Assembly: GCA_030435675.1 (NCBI GenBank)
Contig: CM059623.1
Location: 1,948,012 to 2,012,011, forward strand
Reading direction: 5' to 3'
DNA: 64,000 bases
DNA from: Steinernema hermaphroditum
Lineage: Eukaryota; Nematoda; Chromadorea; Rhabditida; Steinernematidae
A program made the position numbers and the translations under genes. Positions 22,209-33,852 of the stretch are shown one piece after another. Below the pieces are notes generated by a model. The model was given only the letters and a program-made list of their open reading frames with translations, made no database searches and was not told the origin of the DNA. Each line of letters starts with the position of its first letter. Within the stretch, counting starts at the first letter, position 1.

Positions 22209-25145
22209 TCAGACCCAATCTTCGAAAAGGTCATTCTGTTTGTAGTCTTTCCTCAACTTCTCGCATTTTGCATCGTCACGACAGCAGCAGAAGATGGAAT
22301 GATCGTCCTCCTCTTCTTCGCTCACGGCGCAAAAAGCTGTCTTCCCCTTCTCCTTCAACAGTTGGTGTTCGCATATCGCACGTTTTCTGGATGCTCTGGA
22401 ACCGTCCTTCCGAAGACAACCCATCTCACTGAAGGACGTTGCGTTCATCGGGCGCTCCATGAAACAGCCGAACGTCTCGCTTCTAATACCGTTGTAACGA
22501 CAAACTTTTGGGGTGTATTCGTCTGTTTCCTCTCGGCACACCTAAAAAATCGTTTAGCTTTTTCGAAAGCTCACGCTTACATACCGTACGCTCATCGTCG
22601 CTTAGCCTATATTCCTTAAGAGTGTCTCGAGTATGGCTCTTGACTATATCATACCTAGCCGTACGATCATTACAAAGATTACCAGCACAGATAAACAAAG
22701 AGGATCGGAGTTTCGGCTCGTAGAAGTGACACTTGCCATCGGTGCAGGTCTTCTTGAACTGTGATGCTATAGCAACCGACCGATTCCCGCCATATACGCC
22801 AGCTTCAACCTTGATATCTAAAGACGGTTAAAGACGTGAGTACTACAAAAAGAAGTAGTCTACCATAGTCTTCAGTTTCCGTTACCAACAAGAAGCACTT
22901 TACTGACAATCTGTTGAGTGTTGTCGGCCTCTCATCTACGCGTAATTTCGTATTCTCCCCGCTATATTCATAGCAGCGGGTATAACTCTAAAAATAGTAT
23001 ATCAGAGGCTCATTAATCAATGACAAATGAATCTAACCGTGTACGCATCTAGATGCTGGTGTATATCACCAACCACTTCGGACTTGTTCTGATAACATCC
23101 AAAAACGGACCAAGGAACACCATTACGATAGTTTTCAGTGAATCCTACAGGACTGTTCGGGCAGTATTGTTCGTATTTATCAACATCCACAGACAATTGA
23201 AGTTCCACTACTGAACATCGCAGCTGCGGCCGCATTTGCTGTACATTACCCATCCACACTATCCCAACATTCAGGCCTAAAAAATTCAGGTTTCACTCAT
23301 GTACAAAATGGCTATTAACGTACCGAGATCTATTTCAAGTCTTTCGTTTGATGCCAAATCCAGAAACCGAAGACAATAGGGAGAAAAGTTAGGATATCTT
23401 CGTTCGTAGTTGGTATCGTATGGGAGATATTCGTCCGTAAAAAGGGGATGGACATCGGGACGCTCACATGGGCGATTTACATCAATCATGGGTCTCTCCT
23501 TGTTACCAAAAAAGTCCTGAACTCAAGTGTATAGACGAAATGAGAAGTGAAAGCTTACGTGAACCATCCGATTGCAGAACATTCCTCTGCAGCAAGCCTT
23601 AAACTGGATCACATCAACGACCTTCTCTGGTTGGTCAAACGGACAGGTAAGATTCCTATTTTCGACAATTTTTTGGGTCTTGCCATATTCGTGACAGTTC
23701 CCTTTATCTGCTTTCGCAGCCGTGGTAGTCTGTTCGATTTCTGTAATACCATTTGCCTTGAAAGTGTACTTTGTCGAACTGGTGCAAATCTAAAGAAAAC
23801 CAGTGATAATATATCGATACAGCATCACATACCTCGTTGAAGTGCGTTTCTAGAAACTGCTTCCATGAGAAGAGAATTGAATATCTACGCTTTTCCCAAA
23901 TTATGGGCTCATCTTTTGAGTAATTAAATGTCAGCTTGTAATCAGAGAAAACAGCACAAAAAGATTTCGCGGTTGATGCCTTTGTTAGATTGTTGATGTC
24001 ATTCTGTTCTCTAGGGTTCATCTTAGGAAGATATATAGGGAGATCTTCATGGATAAAGGTGCCATTGTTAGTCCCATAAAAGCAGCATACGATGTCGTAG
24101 TGCAGGGGTGCATAACGTTTGAAGCAGTGACCATTATCGAGTCCAGTTAGTTTGTCCTGAAACGAAGGGTGATTATGAAGCAATTGACCATCAAACACCC
24201 ATTTCTATAATTATAAATGCTCAGTAAAGTTTGAAGAAACCAACAACACATGGAACACCACTACCTTATCCAATTCCTCTCTATACAATTTACAGAAAGC
24301 TTTGTTCGGGTATGGCCCAGATGGACTCTGAACAACGAGGGTATTGTTGAGATGAGAACTGAAGAAAAAGGCGCAAACGTCTAAGCCGTGCTCGATAGGT
24401 TGCTGAAAGTAAAATGTGAGAAATAACAATAGAGGATGGTTGTATACATAAGCGCCATCGATACTCTTGCAAACTGCTTTTTTCTCGATTCTGTAGTAAA
24501 GTCCATTTGCATCTGTTTTATCGCCATAGCACATGAAATTAGCGCCGCCGCGTGGCTGACAATTGATAAAGCTGGACAGCATGTACTGTTTGCGAAGGTA
24601 CAGCGCCTAAATACGATTAAGAACGTTTGAAGCGCTTTACAGAGCCACTAGCCATAGGAACTCCTTCCGTCCATATTTCCACCCAGTCACGATTCTTCCC
24701 TAGACTGAACGCAAAGTAGTACACATCGTCCTCCCCCCAAGAGCCGAATCCAGCAACCGGCGAGTTAGGTTGTTGCTCTACTAACTCCCTGTAGCGCATT
24801 GCATAGTCATTACGAAGATCGTTCCTTTGTATTTGTACGTTATTCAGGTCCAGCATAAAAACGCACGCTTCCGTCGCTTGAAAAGTGGCAGATCTGTTGG
24901 CTTCCAGCAGGTCCGGACATGTTCCAACTCTTCCAGCTATTCCGGCGTTAACTGAAAATGTACTGTTTGAGTCCTGTCTAACTGAAAATACAAATAAAAA
25001 ATATAATCGGCGAAACAAAGTAACTGAACAACCAAGGATGATTAGAAAATAGCCAGCTTAGAGACGAACAGTCAAAAGACCAGCGCTTACCTGTCACCCA
25101 GAGCATTGCCGCCTGCAGCAGACCTAGATAGCCGATAGCGACCAT
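22209..25145 (-). CDS. large secreted cysteine-rich protein, 805 aa
   Basis: Eleven phase-matched exons: 25145-25091, 24981-24641, 24606-24448, 24402-24265, 24204-23833, 23789-23559, 23516-23324, 23276-23038, 22987-22864, 22817-22585, 22541-22209. Exon 1 encodes the signal peptide MVAIGYLGLLQAAMLWVT. The rest is extracellular in character: many cysteines and several N-glycosylation sequons. Repeated endings of the type CC-x(3,4)-C appear: IVCCFYG, FKACCRGMFCN, LFICAGNLCN, IFCCCRDDAKC. These recall the closing CCxxxxCN of Ly6/three-finger-like modules, so it may be a string of such modules; this is inference. No membrane anchor is seen at the C-terminus (FEDWV). Not recognised as a named gene. 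Confidence 0.82.
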
Positions 25146-25491
25146 GCTGATCGGCGCCTCGAATGCGAAATGCGTCGAATGTCGACAGCATCTTCATCTG
25201 CAAGAACGAGACCTGGAGTAGAGTCTATTGACTGGAATTGTTTGCAAAACGAGACAGAAAAGTGCAAATGAATTAGGCGAACGATGGAAAAATAGGAAAC
25301 GGTGGTAAGAATGGCGCCATAAGCGCGAAATCGTATCATTTCACAATGTAGCACAAATTTTGAACTCGCCAATCATCTTTCGAAATGTTCTTAAATGAAA
25401 AGGCCACACACAGTTGCTCCGGGTTTCCATCAAATCTCGAGTTCGACCACTCAGAGAATTCACAAATGAGTGCAATTTTGCAACTCTTTAG

Positions 25492-26570
25492 GTTTCTGTC
25501 TATGTCTACGCCATCCTCTGCTCTCTCTATTCGATCGCCGTGTTCATTTCGAATCAGCTGTGCGCGATGTATCTGGACGAGATGCCCGAAGGCGATGGCG
25601 CCATCGCGAAGGACAGCTGGCAGGAATATGTTCTGCTGCCGCACTTCATGACTTACGTGAGTCTATTCTCAGTTCGCACATTTTAAACTGTTCCATTTAG
25701 GAATGGTGGCTAATTATCAGCCTCCTGAGCATGGCGTTGACGACAATGATCGAAACGGTCATGATGCGGTTGTACATGTACGCTGTTAAGGACGCCGATC
25801 TCGTCCCGGAAAGCGTTGGATTCTACGAGGGTGATTTCGACAGTATCACGGTGAGTTTTGTCGGCGATACGTCTAGCCTTACTTCTTGATCTGTTGTTCC
25901 TCCATATGAATCACTCTACTTTCAGAAAACCAAACTTCGAATGTTGCGAAAGCGAAGTGAAACCGAGGAAGAGATCAAGGACAAGAAGCCGTCACTGAAC
26001 AACAATGGCGATTCAACAACGACGAAAAACACGCAAACGAAGGTTGTAAACGCGTCCGCGCAGGAAAAAGAACAGGTTGAGAAGACGGACTTGGCGTCGG
26101 ACAAACCGAGTATTCATGCGAAGAAGCGTAGTAAACAGTCCACAAAATCCATTGGATCGCTGAAGTCGGCAATGAGTGCGAAGAATGAAAAAACAAAGTC
26201 GATGAAGTCGGTCTTGAAGTCTCTACAGCAGTCGAAACGGGACAAACAGAACAAGGCCGAAACCGAAGGACTTGCTCAAAACGAAATCATCGCATTGAAA
26301 TCGTTTAGCGCAAGGGCGCGCACGGATCGTGAGCAGGCGAAGAGCTTGAAAAAGCTACTTGAGAAAACTGAGAAAGCGAAGAAGGCTGCGGCGATGATAG
26401 AGCTTATTGACGCTGTGTTGCCAGAAACTTACACCGCCCAAGATTCAACTATTATTCAGGCTTCAACCCATTCAGCAGCTCAACCTCCACTACCTGCCGT
26501 TCAAGCTGTTCCACCTGCAGACAAACCTGCTGCTGCGTCCGACAGAGCCCCGGCTTCCACTTACCTTTGA
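25492..26570 (+). CDS. two-span membrane protein with lysine-rich tail (5' end not found)
   Basis: Exons 25492-25656, 25701-25850 and 25926-26570 are clear and phase 0 throughout. Exon A holds one hydrophobic span (VYAILCSLYSIAVFIS), exon B another (WWLIISLLSMALTTMIETV), then an acidic patch, then a long Lys/Ser-rich tail (KKRSKQSTKSIGSLKSAMSA) ending in a Pro/Ala stretch. Position 25492 follows a splice acceptor, so at least one upstream exon with the ATG is missing from my model; it must lie close to the divergent cysteine-rich gene's start at 25145. The tail is probably cytosolic. Family not recognised. The gene at 54462-55456 has a similar layout but no obvious sequence match. Confidence 0.72.
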
Positions 26571-26682
26571 TCGTGTGCACCGTCCTGATTCTCGTTAAAC
26601 AAAATGTAATTTATGAACAACATTCATGTTTTGGAAAATAGCAATTTAACATATTATGGCAGTTTTTGTCGATCTATCCCGC

Positions 26683-29600
26683 TTACAGGTTTGACTTGAC
26701 TTGGCAGTTCACAATTTCGATCTGAAATCGGCAGTGGTGATCAAATAACTGATAAACACTCCTATTACCTCGCTCTTCTCTGAAGGGGTAATGCCCAGAG
26801 CCTTTGCGAGGAACACATAGCTTGCGTCCGTAGACTTCGAAATCGCTTCAGCCGACCGGAATCCGTGACTTTCGCCCTCAAGCAACATCAGCGCCGTGGT
26901 GATTCCCTTCTTCTTCAATTCTTCATAGAACGACTCGCTTTGCTTCCACGGCACGACGGGATCTTCGGTTCCGTGGATGAACGCTACGGGATTCTTGATT
27001 TTGTCGATGTGATTGATGGGCGAACGCTGATTGTAGAGCTCGGCCTCCTCGGGGTATTTCCCAACCAACATATCGTTGTATCCACTTTCGAATTTATGAG
27101 AGTCCTACAAAGTATGCAAGATAAGGTGGAAATCGATTACGCTACCTTGTACAGTCCAACGAGATCGCTCACAGCGTAGATGCAAACCGCGGCCGCAAAG
27201 GGGTTTCCTTCGTGGATCAACGAGCTGAGCACCAAATATCCACCAGCAGAGCTTCCCGTAATGCAAATCTTCTCGGCGTCGACTTTGCCGTTCTCCGCAA
27301 GGAACTTGGCTGCGTTCACCATATCATTCCTGTCGACGACACCCCAGTTCTTGTACAGAGCGTTCCGGAACTCTGTCCCGAAACCAGTGGAGCCACGGTA
27401 GTTGACATCAAAGATGGCGAAGCCTCGAGAAGTGTAGTACAGTTTCTTGAGGTCGAGAGAGTTGGACGCTTGGGCAGTAGGGCCTCCGTGGCCCATAAGA
27501 ATCACTGGTGGGAGGGAACCTTCGGGACCTGTGAACTCGTTGCTCTGAAAGCGGAGCGTTTGAAAAGTAACTTTAGTCCATTACACACCTTTGGTTCGTA
27601 GAACCAGCCAGATACTGTAACCCCATCCGAGTGAAAATCGAGTTTTTCAGGCTCAGAGATTGGTAACTTCTCGATTTCAGCCGCGTCGCGAGTTTCTCTG
27701 ATGACCGAGATCTAAAAGCTGACGTTCTATGAGTCACTTGTTGAACCTGCCCACCTTCTTCTCTCCGTTCAGATCGATGTGGACTAAAGACTGCGCCTTC
27801 TTTGGTCCAGAAGCGATGCAGTAGAAGTGGCCCGATTTGGTAAGAGTGATGTGACTGAACGACGCGTAACCAGCCGCTTCTACGGATTCTTCACCGTTTG
27901 TGGTCCTGTCGATGACCACCAGCTTTCCATTGACGGAAAAGATGACGTTCTTCTCGTTGACGGCAAAAGGTCTATCGTCAGCAAACTGCCAGAGAGGACC
28001 TCCAATATCTGAATCTACTGGGTAGACGTTCTTCTTCAGAGCCTTCTTCTCCAGGTCGACTTCGTACAGATTCCAAAAGTTCGTCTTGTCGCAAATGACG
28101 AAAAGTTCGTCATGTGGGCCCCATTGAAGTCCGTAAAAGTTATTTTCGCCTCCGAGCAGCTCTACAGCTTTAGCGTCACTTTCCAGAGATTTGATAAAGA
28201 TCGATGTTTTGTCCCAGGGCTAAAACAAGCGAAACAGAACTCTTCGAAGCACTTGTCCAAGTCATACCATATTAGGATGGTTCCACTGCATCCAAACGAG
28301 ATGCTTTCCACTGGGACTCACTCGAGGTTCCGCGTAGAAGTCCGCTCCTGAGGCCTGAACTTTCCAAATACGTCAAGAATAGCAAGTTGGCACATACAAT
28401 CTCCGTTTTCTGCCCCTGCTTGTCGACTACCACAAGAAGATTCTGCGGCTCTGCGCCTCCGAAGTGGCGCTCCTCGACGGCGAAGACATCTCCATGCGGC
28501 GCAACGTGGATGTCCGCGTGGCGGATGTCCTCATCGCCTTCCTTTGTATAGAAATGTGTCGGCTCCGCTTCCGGGGACATAATCGAAGAGATGTTCCCCT
28601 TGTTTGTGATGAGGACTCCTTCGCTTCCAATGGAAAAGGAGCCACCACCGTATTCGTGTACCAAAAAGGACTACGGTATAGCTGACTGAGAAACTGATCA
28701 CACAGTACCTGAATTCTTGACCTGGAATCCATCCTTCGTCCACTGGATGATATCCTTCGAGCCAACAGTCTTTGAAAAAAGCGTTCGGCATCCGGTGGGG
28801 AAACGCTGTTCGATCCAGTATACGGTATCTGAAACGAGAGAACGGTTTAGAACGATGACAATTGACTTTTGGACTTTGGAGGAATTCGAATTGTTTAAAC
28901 TATCTCAATAGTTGCGATTTGTGTTTGCTGAGACGATTAATTAAAGTGTTGCAAAGGGGCTGCAGTGCGTTGTCCGCCGAGTGCACCTCTCCTCCAGCGG
29001 CCGCTGTTTGTCACAACTCTGCGAAAAGTAAACAACCGTAAGGCAGATATGATCCAGTCGACGCGCGGGCCGCTGGATCGTGCGATACGGCGATAATTTT
29101 TTCATCAAACTGACCAGTTGGCCAGCCCACCCTCTAGAGCAGCATAAAAGCGCGCCTCCTTAATCAGTTTCATTCAATCGTTCGCGTCAACATGCTTCTT
29201 CGCAACCGCCTTCTCCTCATCGCCCTCGTCGGCCTCGCTACCGTAGTCGCCGCCGACCAAGAGGTTCGTTCGGTAAATACTGTAATTTTCGGGGATGTTC
29301 GTTTCAACAACATTGGAACATCTAGGGTAAATCAACGCAAGTTTAAGCGTAACAACCGTTTTATTTTTTATCCCTGACCATGTAAGGCGATTTTGATCCC
29401 TGACCATGTAAGGCGATTTTGATCCCTGACCATGTAAGGCGATTTCAGGAAAGCAGCCCAGTGCTGATCAGAGCGAAGCGTCAGTGCGGCTGTGGCACCC
29501 CCACGCCTTCCTGCAACTGCGGCCCACCCGTTTGCGTCCAGAGCTGCCAAGCTACCTGCGTCCAGCAATGTGTCCAAACCCAGCCCATCCAAGTTTGTCA

Positions 29601-30515
29601 GGACACGTGCCGCCCAGCCTGCCAGCAGTCCTGCGGCCAACAACCCCAACAGCAAATCATCCTGGTCGTGCCCCAGCCCCAACAGTGCCAACCGGCGTGC
29701 ACCCAAGCCTGTCAGTCGCACCCTCAGCCCATGATGTGTCAGATGACGTGCCAGTCCCAGTGCGGCGAAGCTCCTAAGCCCGTGCTCCAGTGCGCTCCAG
29801 CCTGCCAGCCCGCCTGCACTCCCCAATGCGTTCAGCAGCAACAGCAACAGATCGTCGTTGTCGTGCCACAGCAGCAGAATCAGTGCTCGTCTTCCTGCCA
29901 GCCCTCCTGCACGCCCCAGTGCGTCCAGTGCCAGCCCACTTGCGTCCAAACGTGTGTCCAACAGTGCGCCGTGACCATGCCCGTCCAGGTGAGTTTAAGT
30001 TTCTCTGAGCAAACAGAAAACAACTTGACGACCAGTTCTGAAATAAGACACCCGCATAAACAACCTTTTCAGAGCTGCCAGCCCATGTGTCAACAAACGT
30101 GTCAGGCTACTTGCCAGCAGGCCCACCAGGTTGTTGTCCCTTGCGTCAGCAGCCAGCCCTCCTGCACCTGCCAGGCTGGATTCGCGCCATGTGGTCAGCA
30201 GTGCTGCCGCATGTGAATGACAATGGACTGATATTCAATGGAAGGAGATTCAGTAACGTAGAATTTTGCTGTCTGTACATAAGACGGATAAATATTGCTT
30301 CTAAGCTCTGACGCCACCCAAAGAGGAGCTCATATATCTTCTTGATTGACCCTCATAAAAGGCTCCGATGGAATCTAACCAGAAGTATCAAAAACTATAC
30401 CGTCTGAGGCCTGCAGTTCGCAGATGGCCTTGCAGTTTCCTGTCGTCAACATCGCGCTTGTGATCGAGCTCTTCCAGCTTCCATAGGGAGCAACCTTCTT
30501 CGCAGCTGAGGTCAT
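26683..30515 (-). CDS. S9 family serine peptidase (acylaminoacyl/dipeptidyl peptidase type), 647 aa
   Basis: Nine exons: 30515-30401, 28828-28722, 28670-28398, 28354-28268, 28219-27755, 27711-27589, 27544-27146, 27104-26769, 26721-26683. The N-terminus has the family's [12 protein letters not shown]. The propeller domain includes [11 protein letters not shown] and [15 protein letters not shown], then the alpha/beta hydrolase domain. Catalytic residues: Ser489 in GSSAGG, Asp571 in GTEDPVVP, His603 in EGESHGF. Family role: removal of blocked or dipeptide N-termini from peptides, usually in the cytosol; no signal peptide is seen. The first intron (30400-28829) contains the oppositely oriented C-triple-X gene. 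The gene follows ALDH7 head to tail, and an operon is possible. Junctions of exons 2/3 and 8/9 are the least certain. Confidence 0.85.
29192..30216 (+). CDS. secreted C-triple-X cysteine/glutamine-repeat protein, 251 aa (nested gene)
   Basis: Three exons: 29192-29263, 29449-29988, 30073-30216. Signal peptide [20 protein letters not shown]. The mature chain is dominated by C-x3-C-x3-C repeats ([33 protein letters not shown]) with Gln and Pro between them, broken by IILVVPQ and IVVVVPQ. It matches the Pfam C_tripleX family, known almost only from nematodes and including the C. elegans ABU/PQN proteins of the pharyngeal cuticle. A possible dibasic site (RAKRQ) precedes the repeats. A TATA-like GCATAAAAGCGCG at about 29141 lies 50 bp upstream. 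It lies wholly inside the first intron of the S9 peptidase on the other strand. Confidence 0.88.
29371..29448 (+). repeat. 26-bp tandem repeat, 3 copies, ending at a splice acceptor
   Basis: Units 29371-29396, 29397-29422 and 29423-29448 start TCCCTGACCATGTAAGGCGA. The first two end TTTTGA; the third ends TTTCAG and supplies the 3' splice site of exon 2 of the C-triple-X gene. Confidence 0.92.
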
Positions 30516-30573
30516 CTTGGAACGCGCGGAAACAGAGACGACGATGCGCTTCAACAGCAACAGTTTGACAGAC

Positions 30574-30692
30574 GCTGAAATTTTTCACACTATTCACGCA
30601 GTCCACTCCACACCTCCGATGTAGATAAGCATGATGCGAGGAAAACAATGAAGATTGGACACCCTCAGCCCCACGATCGCAACACGTTTATT
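30574..30692 (-). promoter_or_regulatory. ALDH7 poly(A) signal and candidate trans-splice acceptor for S9 peptidase
   Basis: Minus-strand AATAAA at 30687-30692, about 80 bp after the ALDH7 stop. AAATTTCAG ends at 30575, 59 bp before the S9 peptidase ATG and about 110 bp after the poly(A) signal. This spacing is typical of nematode operons, where the downstream gene receives a spliced leader. Inferred only. Confidence 0.4.
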
Positions 30693-30769
30693 AAATACAA
30701 TAGAATTACCCGGTCTGACAGTCAGACATCAACGTTTTAACAAATCAGAGAACAACCTAGATACCAGAT

Positions 30770-32523
30770 CTACTCAAACTTGATGCCTTGCGCCAGAGGC
30801 AGGTCCTTGCTGTAGTTGATGGTGCAAGTGGAACGGCGCATGTACTGCTTCCAGGAGTCAGATCCAGATTCGCGTCCGCCTCCGGTTTCCTTTTCGCCTC
30901 CGAAAGCGCCGCCGATTTCGGCTCCAGAAGTGGGGATGTTCACGTTGACAATACCGCAATCGCTTCCCTTGGGTCTAAACGAAAAGAGATTGAGATTGTA
31001 GATAGAACTTTTTACTAACCCCATCCACTTGAAGATGTTCTCGAGATTCTGAGTGAACAGACTGGACGAGAGACCCTGCTTCACCTCGTTGTTGAATTTG
31101 ATTCCTTCGTCGAGGTTCTTCATCTTGATAACATAGAGGATGGGGGCAAAGGTCTCACGGAGAACAACGTCGGCATCGTGCTTCAAGCCGGTGACGATGG
31201 TGGGAAGAACAAAGTTTCCAGAGCGCTCAATCAGCTTGCCGCCGCACTCGATCTTTCCACCCTGGACGATAGCTTCGGCAACGGTCGCCTTGTACTTCAG
31301 AACAGCTTGCTGGTTGTGGAGGGGGCCGATGATGGTGTTCGACTCGAGCGGGTCTCCGATGCGAGCCTCCAGCTGGGCGTAGGCCTTCTTCATGCGCTCA
31401 ACAACTTCGTCATGGATGTTTTCATGGACGATAAGACGGCGAGTCGAGGTGCAGCGCTGTCCAGCAGTTCCAACGGCAGCGAAGACAGTGGCGGGAACGA
31501 CCATGTTGAGATCGGCGTCGTCATTGACGATGAGGGCGTTGTTTCCGCCGAGCTCAAGAAGGAGCTGAAAAGAAAATGGTTTACTTGGCTACACTATGTC
31601 AATAGAGACCTTTCCGAAACGACCCTGGACTTGCTGGCCAACGATGCGTCCAACCTCGGTCGAGCCAGTGAAGGAAACGAGGTTCACTCGCTCATCCTTG
31701 GTGAGAGCCTGTCCAACATCGCCTTCTCCGGTGACCAAGGAGCAGATTCCTCCAGGCAGGTTGTTGGCCTTCAGGACATCTTCGATAAGCTTCGTCACGG
31801 CGATGGCAGTAAGGGGAGTGGACGGGGCTGGCTTCCAAACGAGAGTATTTCCGGTGACCAAAGCAAGAGCGTTGTTCCAGCCGTACACGGCGCAGGGGAA
31901 GTTGAAGGCGGAAATGACTCCAACAACACCAAGTGGGTTCCACTGCTCGAGAAGAACGTGTCCGGGGCGCTCAGAGGGGATGACCTTGCCGGAGAACATG
32001 CGAGAGAGTCCTACAGCGTAGTCGCAAATGTCAACGTATTCCTGGACTTCGCCAACACCTTCAGGCAGGATCTTGCCCATCTCCAGCGAGACCTATAATA
32101 GAAATTTAATGTCACATCATAAAACTGCTGACCACTTACCAGCTTTCCCAGATTGTGCAGCTGACCGCGGAGCTTGTCTCCGATCTGGCGGACAATCTCG
32201 CCACGAGCAGGGGCTGGCATATCGGCCCACTGTTCATAAGCGGCACGAGAAGCGGTGATGGCTCGCTCGTAGTCCTCGACAGTTCCAGTCTTCACGCGAG
32301 CGATCACATCGTTGGTTGCGGGGCTGACCGACTCAACAACAGCCCCGGAGGCTTTCCACTCGCCGTTGAACACACCAGCGTTCTCCTCGGCGAGACCAAG
32401 CTCCTTCAGGAAACCGTATTTGGGGTTGGAGACCAGCAGCGACGACGCCATTCTCGACTGCAACAGATTGACGAATGGTCGACGAGTAGCGGACGCAGCG
32501 GCGTTGAGGAGAACACGATTCAT
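30770..32523 (-). CDS. ALDH7A1-like: aldehyde dehydrogenase family 7 (antiquitin), 538 aa
   Basis: Four exons: 32523-32140, 32092-31610, 31564-31020, 30974-30770. Oxidises alpha-aminoadipic semialdehyde to alpha-aminoadipate with NAD in lysine breakdown, as known for antiquitin. The length (538) matches animal antiquitins. Visible marks: [41 protein letters not shown], catalytic Glu293 in LELGGN and Cys327 in GQRCTS, and the C-terminal [20 protein letters not shown]. The first 25 residues ([21 protein letters not shown]) form a mitochondrial presequence. A second Met ([15 protein letters not shown]) could make a cytosolic form, as known for the human enzyme. Closest C. elegans relative by family: alh-9. 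Minus-strand AATAAA at 30687. Confidence 0.96.
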
Positions 32524-33759
32524 CGTCGCGGGCGGAACGGAATGACAGAGGCCACGGAAAACGAGTGTGTTGTTCTCTTGGCGATCTTCGTATCTCTAGC
32601 GGCGACAACGGCGACGACGCAGGTAGTCGAAGGCGACACGGGAATGCCCACTGAAAAGAGAACACGCGAGATTAGCTAGGCAACGTGAAAAACAGTTAGA
32701 GTGGAAAGAGCGCAGCGGCACGTGGAGAAGCAGAGAGCGACGGCGCGGAGGGAGTGTGAGGCTTCGACGAAGAAGGAGATGGCGTCCTTCTGCTGATAAG
32801 ACCAAAAAAGACGCTCGAAGATCGACGTAATTTTAGCGGTGATTAGATAGACGATAATGCGCGGCGAAGCGGTGAGCGAGAGGCAAGGAACGCTGATTTT
32901 GATCGCCAGAAATCAGAAATCACGTGGAAAAACATCATACCGGGGTTGTTTGCCGCGAATTTCGTGAAACGGACGACGGCAACTGACGGGCGGCCACGAG
33001 GAGGTCGCCGTAGGGACATGATCGGCCGGCAGACGTCTGAAATTTGCAGACTGATTGTCTAGATTTGCAGACTTTGAAAAATGTCGTTTACCACACACGG
33101 CGATCGTTGTGATACCATTTTCGCCCAACATCAGTAGAATTTTTGAGAGGTTAAAGATGAGCGGAAATATTTCGAAATGTGATGAATTGGGTATATAATA
33201 GGGAAAATTGATTGGATTTTCCACGATATAGACCGTTATGAGCATGGTTCAGGGGGAGAGCGTTGTGATACAACTGTCAAGTACAATTTCTGATTTTTGA
33301 TGATCATTTCTAAGGTCCTTTGGATGGTTTTCAAAACCTTCGAACACTGTTAGCTACTATTTTGGCTGTCTACCAGAATGGAGTACCCTCGTTGAAGTGA
33401 GATTTTCTCGTGGGACAGTAAGAGTGACCCTTAGAAGACGGCGAAAACAGCTCGAAGAGTCGTTAAATTGATCGAAAAGATCAAAATGCGATGTGCGATC
33501 GTTGATTTTATGATCTGATAAGGATCCTTACCGTCCTTCCCACTCTTGCAAGGCCAGAAACACGTGTGAAACAGCGGAAAACGCCGTGAGAGTTTCCATT
33601 CCACTGAAATACAGATAGGGAGGCCATAAAGCGAGTCCCCTGAAGGGTCGGAGAAGACGATGTTTCATAGAGAAGCCCTTGCTTCAAATTCGATCATTTT
33701 CACTTGTTGGAAGCTTTCTTGAAGACGTTCAGTCCTAAGAGAAGAGGGAGTACAGAGAG
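32524..33759. other. ALDH7 upstream region and intergenic
   Basis: GC-rich near the ALDH7 start (about 32580-32900) with repeated GCGGCGA-like words; no TATA box stands out. The part up to the right duplication arm has no coding signal. Confidence 0.45.
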
Positions 33760-33852
33760 AAGCGCTGCCGTATCACCAAAACATCGCTTTTGTGCATTCA
33801 AGTCAATGTTTTATATTCTGGTGAGTGTAAACTGTCATCAAATTCGAGAAAA

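Noticed and set aside
29368..29961. 197-codon minus open frame rich in Leu, Ala and Gly
   Set aside because: It is the antisense shadow of the C-triple-X repeats and the 26-bp tandem repeat.
31178..32098. 306-codon plus open frame
   Set aside because: Antisense of ALDH7 exons 2-3; the ALDH7 motifs on minus are unmistakable.
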